A stretch of DNA of 18,515 nt from Brevundimonas sp. UBA4553 (GTDB lineage: Bacteria; Pseudomonadota; Alphaproteobacteria; Caulobacterales; Caulobacteraceae), in the NCBI RefSeq assembly GCF_002387245.1, contig NZ_DGLD01000009.1:1-18515 (forward strand). The letters run 5' to 3'. The notes under the pieces are model-generated. The model worked only from the letters and a program-made list of their open reading frames with translations, did not search any database and was not told the DNA's origin. The position numbers were made by a program, and so were the translations under genes. Of this stretch, positions 14,925 to 18,515 are shown piece after piece. The first letter of the stretch is position 1, and each line of letters opens with the position of its first letter.

Positions 14925-15893
14925 TTAGCTGCGGGTCGCAGCCTCAATGATGCTGCGGGCTTGGGCGATGGCGGCTTCGTTCGTGATCTCGCCGTCCTGA
15001 ACCTTCTCCGCCAGATCCATCAGCGGAGTGCCGGTGACGACACCGGTTTGGGCCTCTTCCTCGACACGCACGCCGCCGTCTCTGGTGATCACGGCGTCCC
15101 AGGCCTCGCGAACCGCCGCCCAGTAAACCTGCGTGGCCGCCCAGTAGTCGTCGCCGGCCTTGGGCGAATAGCTGGTCGACCGGTCGTAGGTGTTGACGAC
15201 GTCTTCCTGAACGATTGCGACGGGCTCGCCGCCGGCGCGGCCGTTCATCTTCACATTGTCCTGGATATGGACCCAGCCGGCGGGCGTCAGGGCGTGGCGG
15301 TTTGTGCCCAGATAGCGGTCGTAGACGGGGTTAAGCACCGCGTCGCGCCGCGCCAGCGGACGCCAGGTCGGGTCGGACGTCCAGACGCTCAAGCCGTTGA
15401 CATAGGTCCAGCGGCCGACGCCGCCGTAGCGGGGGGAATCGTCCGTTTGCCACACGGTTTGCGACCACGCGCCCTGACGTTGATCGGCGGACACCGACGT
15501 CAACTTCCATTGGCTGGGACCTGCATAGGTCAGAACCGTCTCAGGCTGATAGACCCAGTCCTGACGCCAGTGCTTGACGACGATGGCCTGGCCTTCGTGC
15601 TCCATGACCAGGATGTGTTGCAGGCTGATGCGGTCGCCCTTGTCGTAGACGACACGCACTATCTCGCTACCGCCTGAGAGCTTGCCCTCCATTGGATCAT
15701 AGTCCGCGTGGAAGCTGACGTTTTCGCGCATGTCGAAGTGCACGCGATATTGGCCGGCCTGAGCCAGAATCGACTGGCGATCGCGCTCGAACTGGCTTGC
15801 GGGGGCTGTCACGGCGGAAGGCGTCTGAGTTTCGGCCGCGACGACAGGCGTGGCGACCGCCAGCAGGGCGGCGGCGATCATAAGAGCACGCAT
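14925..15893 (-). CDS. Exported DUF6607-type protein, partner of the heme-type TonB receptor
   Basis: This protein of about 322 residues has a signal peptide (MRALMIAAALLAVATPVVAA), so it is probably periplasmic or outer-membrane associated. The mature part is rich in Trp and Tyr, with stretches such as VMEHEGQAIVVKHWRQDWVYQPE and GVGRWTYVNGLSVWTSDPTW. I recognise this as the uncharacterised DUF6607 family, often found beside TonB receptors for heme or other iron sources. No catalytic motif is evident. An ATG at 15923 is in frame and adds ten residues (MQTTLITEKP); the signal peptide and a weak GGAAAA site favour 15893. It lies 15-45 bases downstream of the receptor stop, so the two form an operon that ends at the hairpin at 14870-14903. 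Confidence 0.78.
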   Translation of the reverse strand: MRALMIAAALLAVATPVVAAETQTPSAVTAPASQFERDRQSILAQAGQYRVHFDMRENVSFHADYDPMEGKLSGGSEIVRVVYDKGDRISLQHILVMEHEGQAIVVKHWRQDWVYQPETVLTYAGPSQWKLTSVSADQRQGAWSQTVWQTDDSPRYGGVGRWTYVNGLSVWTSDPTWRPLARRDAVLNPVYDRYLGTNRHALTPAGWVHIQDNVKMNGRAGGEPVAIVQEDVVNTYDRSTSYSPKAGDDYWAATQVYWAAVREAWDAVITRDGGVRVEEEAQTGVVTGTPLMDLAEKVQDGEITNEAAIAQARSIIEAATRS

Positions 15894-15907
15894 GGGCTTT
15901 TCCGTAA

Positions 15908-15941
15908 TGAGAGTCGTTTGCATCTTTAAGCTCTACTCTCA
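15908..15941 (-). other. Intergenic hairpin at the receptor stop / DUF6607 start
   Basis: TGAGAGT (15908-15914) and ACTCTCA (15935-15941) are perfect 7-bp inverted arms around a 20-base loop. In the mRNA the stem covers the receptor stop codon, and the loop holds the upstream candidate ATG of the DUF6607 gene. It may tune expression of the second gene, or be chance. Confidence 0.35.
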
Positions 15942-18155
15942 GTAGCGCAAGTTGATGGATACGCCGAAGTTGCGGCCGGGCTGGGTGAAGGCCGCCAGCG
16001 TCGCCGGTTCGGTCGGGGCCGTAACGGTACCGCCGCGCGACAGGCCCCGCACATCGCTCCACCATGCGTAGGTCTCATCCAGCAGGTTGAAGACGCCAGC
16101 TCGCAGGGTGGCTTTTTCGGTCACATTCCAGAAGGCGGTCAGGTCCAGGATGGCGAACTCTTCCCCGCCCCAGCAGTTGCCGCCACCGCAGCCGGCCCGG
16201 TCCTTGTCGTCCGACCAGGTGACCGTGGCGGATCCCCCCCAGACGCCCGACGGCGCGGCGTAGTTCAGGCCTCCGACAACCTTGAACGGATCAATGCTGG
16301 TCAGCTTGCCTTTGGCGCCGGCCGTTTCCTGATCGCCGTCGGCGAACGAGGCGGAGACGACGGCCGAGAAGCCATTGTTCCAACGGATGTCGCCGCGCGC
16401 CTCCAGCCCCCAGATCGTGACCTGGCTGAGGTTCACATACTGATAGATCAAGGGATCGACGCCCGGGACGCCGGTTCCGCGCACGACAACCTGGTTGATG
16501 AAGTCGTCGTAGTCCGTGTGGAAGGCCGTGGTGGACAGCGACAGGTTCCCGCCGAACATATCCAGGTTGCGGAAACGCACTCCCGCTTCGATGCTCTCGC
16601 TGGTTTCCGGGGTCAGATCCGGGTTGGGAATGGACTCATACCCGAACACCGGGTTGGCGAAGAAGTTGTTCACCTGCATAGGCGACGGCGCCTTGAAGCC
16701 CTGCGCGTAGTTGGCGAAGACTCCGAAGTGGTCGTCGGCCCAGAACATGACGCCGATCTTGGGCGACAGATGACTGTCGCTCTGCCCTTCGGCGGGCGCA
16801 GGGAACAGGGCGTCGGCCTTCGGGGTCAGTTCGTACCAGTCGTAGCGCAGCGCCGGGATGATGCTGAGGCGCCCGCCCATCAGTTCGATCTCGTCCTGAA
16901 CGTAGAGGCCCGCCAGATCATATTCCGTCTTGGGGAAGGGGCGTGCGGGGAAGGGCTCTCCCACCGGCGGCACGGTGCCGTCACGGATGCCTTCCTGGAA
17001 TGTGCGTGACCAGTCGCCGCCGATGGTGACGCGGTGCTGAACGCCTTGACCGACGAAGGTCTTGGAGCCTTGCGCCGCCAGGCCCCAGACCGTGTTGTCG
17101 AAGGTAACGTCGCGGGTGCGATCAACCGCGGGGGTGCGGTCTTCATAGGTGAACTGACGCGTCGTGGCGTCCTGCCAGTGGGCGGTGACAGCGCCGTCGT
17201 CCAGTCCGAAGACGTCATCGAATCGCCAGTCCAGGCTGACGCGGTCACGTTGGGTTTCGTCGTGGGCGGTCAGGCCGATGACGGTGGCCGAATAGCTGCT
17301 CAGCGCTTCGCCATCCATCTCCTGGTCGAAATGGTCATAGGTCAGGCGCACAGTGTGGTTGGCGTTGGCGTCCCAGACCAGCTTGCCCAGGACGGCGTTC
17401 GAGGCGAACTCCTGCGGGTTCGGCTGGGTGCGAACCGCGCCGGTGCCGCCGACTTCCGCCATGTTCTCGGTCTCGTGAGCGTCGCGGCGCGTATAGGCCA
17501 GAAGTCCCGCCAGCGAACCCGAGCGCCCGGCGAAAGCGACGCCTTCGGTCCAGCTGTCGTCAGATGAGTTGTAACCCACGCGGCCGCGGGCGCCGAAGTT
17601 GGCGCCGTTGGCGAGGAAGTCGGAAGGGTCCTTGGAGGTGAAGCTCACCGCGCCCGCGATGCCGTCCGAACCATAGAGGGCAGAGGCCGGGCCGCGCAGG
17701 ATCTCCACCGACTTGATCAGGTCGAGGTCGTTATAGCCGCCGCGGCCCACGCTCTGGGCGCCGAAGGTGAAGCCATCCGGCACACGCACGCCGTCCTGGA
17801 TGATCAGGACGCGGTTGCCGCCCATGCCGCGAATGGTGAAGCCCGAGTTGCCGTCACGGCCGGCGCCCGACAGGGCGGCCGAGAAACGAGCGGGGCTGGT
17901 CGGGACGCTGACGCCGGGTTCGAACCGGATCAGGTCCTTGATGTCGGTGGCCAGCATGTTCTCGATCGTTTCCGAGGTGATGATGCTGACGCTGGCGGGC
18001 ACGTCGTCGACGCGGCGCTGGGTTCGCGTGCCGACCACGGTGATCGGCGCGACCGGGACGGCCTGGTCCAGTTCGACCGGATTCTCGGCCAGAGCAGGGA
18101 AGGCAGCGACGGAAAGAGCGGTCAGCCCGGCGGAAAACATCAGAAACGAGCGCAT
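15939..18155 (-). CDS. TonB-dependent heme/hemoglobin-type receptor
   Basis: This 738-residue outer-membrane receptor has a signal peptide (1-23, ending FPALA), a TonB-box-like PITVVGTRT (38-46), a plug (about 50-170; SGFTIRGMGGNRVLIIQDGVR, then VEILRGPASALYGSDGIAGAV) and a barrel ending FGVSINLRY. The QGFKAPSPMQVNNFF and YESIPNPDLTPETSE blocks correspond to the FRAP/NPNL signatures of heme and hemoglobin receptors (HmuR/HutA group); its length fits that group. It should bind heme or a hemoprotein and pass heme to the periplasm using TonB energy. A Fur-box-like site lies 38 bases upstream of the ATG. The DUF6607 gene follows in the same transcript. A siderophore receptor is the main alternative. 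Confidence 0.88.
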   Translation of the reverse strand: MRSFLMFSAGLTALSVAAFPALAENPVELDQAVPVAPITVVGTRTQRRVDDVPASVSIITSETIENMLATDIKDLIRFEPGVSVPTSPARFSAALSGAGRDGNSGFTIRGMGGNRVLIIQDGVRVPDGFTFGAQSVGRGGYNDLDLIKSVEILRGPASALYGSDGIAGAVSFTSKDPSDFLANGANFGARGRVGYNSSDDSWTEGVAFAGRSGSLAGLLAYTRRDAHETENMAEVGGTGAVRTQPNPQEFASNAVLGKLVWDANANHTVRLTYDHFDQEMDGEALSSYSATVIGLTAHDETQRDRVSLDWRFDDVFGLDDGAVTAHWQDATTRQFTYEDRTPAVDRTRDVTFDNTVWGLAAQGSKTFVGQGVQHRVTIGGDWSRTFQEGIRDGTVPPVGEPFPARPFPKTEYDLAGLYVQDEIELMGGRLSIIPALRYDWYELTPKADALFPAPAEGQSDSHLSPKIGVMFWADDHFGVFANYAQGFKAPSPMQVNNFFANPVFGYESIPNPDLTPETSESIEAGVRFRNLDMFGGNLSLSTTAFHTDYDDFINQVVVRGTGVPGVDPLIYQYVNLSQVTIWGLEARGDIRWNNGFSAVVSASFADGDQETAGAKGKLTSIDPFKVVGGLNYAAPSGVWGGSATVTWSDDKDRAGCGGGNCWGGEEFAILDLTAFWNVTEKATLRAGVFNLLDETYAWWSDVRGLSRGGTVTAPTEPATLAAFTQPGRNFGVSINLRY

Positions 18156-18192
18156 GGTTACGGCCCCGGTTGGAGAGGGTTGCGCTATTGCT

Positions 18193-18211
18193 GCGAACGA
18201 TTATCAGAATC
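18193..18211 (-). promoter_or_regulatory. Fur-box-like site upstream of the heme-type receptor
   Basis: Read on the - strand, GATTCTGATAATCGTTCGC matches the classic 19-bp Fur box at 14 of 19 positions, including the central TGATAATC. It ends 38 bases before the receptor ATG, where Fur would block the promoter when iron is plentiful. It lies in a GC-rich genome, so a match this good is unlikely to be pure chance. Confidence 0.62.
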
Positions 18212-18467
18212 AACCGCATTTGAGGCGGCCGTCGTCCGCTTGCGTGCGGGTAATGGGGGCGGACGGGCCGGGATTGGGAGGTGACGTGCTGGAGCGCCCG
18301 CTTTCCCAGACTCTCGTTCGTTCGGTTTTTTGTGAATCTGTCATTGATGGGTTGTGGAGTCGGATGGGTGTCCGTATATCCGCCGCTCGCTTGGAGACGG
18401 GCGGGGCGCGGGGTTCGGAGACGGGCTTTGCGAAGTGGATTTGGGAGCGTTTGTTTCCGGGTTTGCG

Positions 18468-18491
18468 GGTCGGCTGAAAGGTCGGTTGACA
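18468..18491 (+). repeat. 12-bp tandem direct repeat at the window-end promoter
   Basis: GGTCGGCTGAAA (18468-18479) is followed directly by GGTCGGTTGACA (18480-18491), with 10 of 12 positions identical. The second copy contains the TTGACA hexamer. It may be a regulator site or a simple duplication. Confidence 0.45.
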
Positions 18492-18514
18492 GGTGGTTTG
18501 GCCTTCTTTAGATA
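18486..18514 (+). promoter_or_regulatory. Sigma-70-like promoter at the window edge
   Basis: A perfect -35 hexamer TTGACA (18486-18491) is followed after 17 bases by TAGATA (18509-18514), a partial -10. The gene it would drive lies past the window end. A consensus -35 after a long non-coding stretch is a pattern seen ahead of stable RNA operons, but that is a guess. Confidence 0.4.
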
Positions 18515-18515
18515 G

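Larger units (their letters stand above)
18156..18515. other. Intergenic region without a convincing gene
   Basis: These 360 bases hold the leader of the heme-type receptor (18156 to about 18215) and then about 300 bases with no supported gene. From about 18300 the + strand is G/T-rich. It contains GGAGACGGGC twice (18393-18402 and 18417-18426, 24 bases apart), a 12-bp direct repeat (18468-18491) and a promoter-like end. The short open frames here have unusual composition and no family match I recognise. Confidence 0.5.

Noticed and set aside
14919..15677. 252-residue + strand frame over the DUF6607 gene
   Set aside because: The opposite strand has a signal peptide, sensible composition and operon context. 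This frame begins just past the terminator but has no Shine-Dalgarno or family resemblance.
17767..18477. 236-residue + strand frame running from the heme-type receptor into the intergenic region
   Set aside because: Its first half is antisense to the receptor plug, and the rest has skewed, non-protein-like composition.
18281..18511. 76-residue + strand frame at the window end
   Set aside because: It is Arg/Gly/Val-rich with no clear ribosome site or motif, and it overlaps the repeat and promoter-like elements.

Overview
The window looks like a chromosomal segment of a GC-rich alphaproteobacterium, most likely Caulobacterales and Brevundimonas-like. That placement is an inference from four things: the base composition, a Caulobacter-type (XylD-like) aldonate dehydratase with its lactonase and aldehyde dehydrogenase partners, two large TonB-dependent receptors, and a rhizobial-style dctA/dctBD locus. 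No mobile element, CRISPR array, tRNA or rRNA was recognised.

Region 1 (1-5586) is an oxidative, non-phosphorylating sugar-acid module. It holds the 3' end of an alpha-ketoglutaric-semialdehyde dehydrogenase, an SMP-30-type aldonolactonase, an aldose 1-epimerase and a secreted CE12-like carbohydrate acetylesterase. These four are tightly packed on the + strand. An IlvD/Edd aldonate dehydratase (XylD-like) converges on them from the - strand, and a FadR-type GntR regulator is divergent from the dehydratase. Together the enzymes fit the Weimberg-type route: deacetylate hemicellulose or pectin fragments, mutarotate the pentose, open the lactone, dehydrate the pentonate and oxidise the semialdehyde to 2-oxoglutarate. 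The sugar dehydrogenase and the second dehydratase are not in view and may lie upstream of base 1.

Region 2 (5615-10367) is a C4-dicarboxylate uptake system. The two-component pair dctB-dctD (1-base overlap) is divergent from the permease dctA. The 200-base gap and the dctB 5' end carry two tandem palindromes 33 bp apart, probably the DctD upstream activating sites. The DctD protein is unusual: the GAFTGA loop reads GAFAGA and the Walker B Asp-Glu reads Asp-Ala. The only sigma-54-like element upstream of dctA is also imperfect.

Region 3 (10413-14905) holds a 1,025-residue TonB-dependent receptor followed by a secreted alpha/beta hydrolase, in line behind dctA with no strong terminator between them. 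The hydrolase's last codons and its stop lie within a perfect 13-bp hairpin that should terminate transcription for both converging units.

Region 4 (14925-18155) is an iron or heme uptake unit on the - strand: a heme/hemoglobin-type TonB receptor with a Fur-box-like site upstream, followed by a DUF6607-type exported protein. The last 360 bases carry no convincing gene. They end in a 12-bp direct repeat and a sigma-70-like promoter that would drive something just beyond the window.
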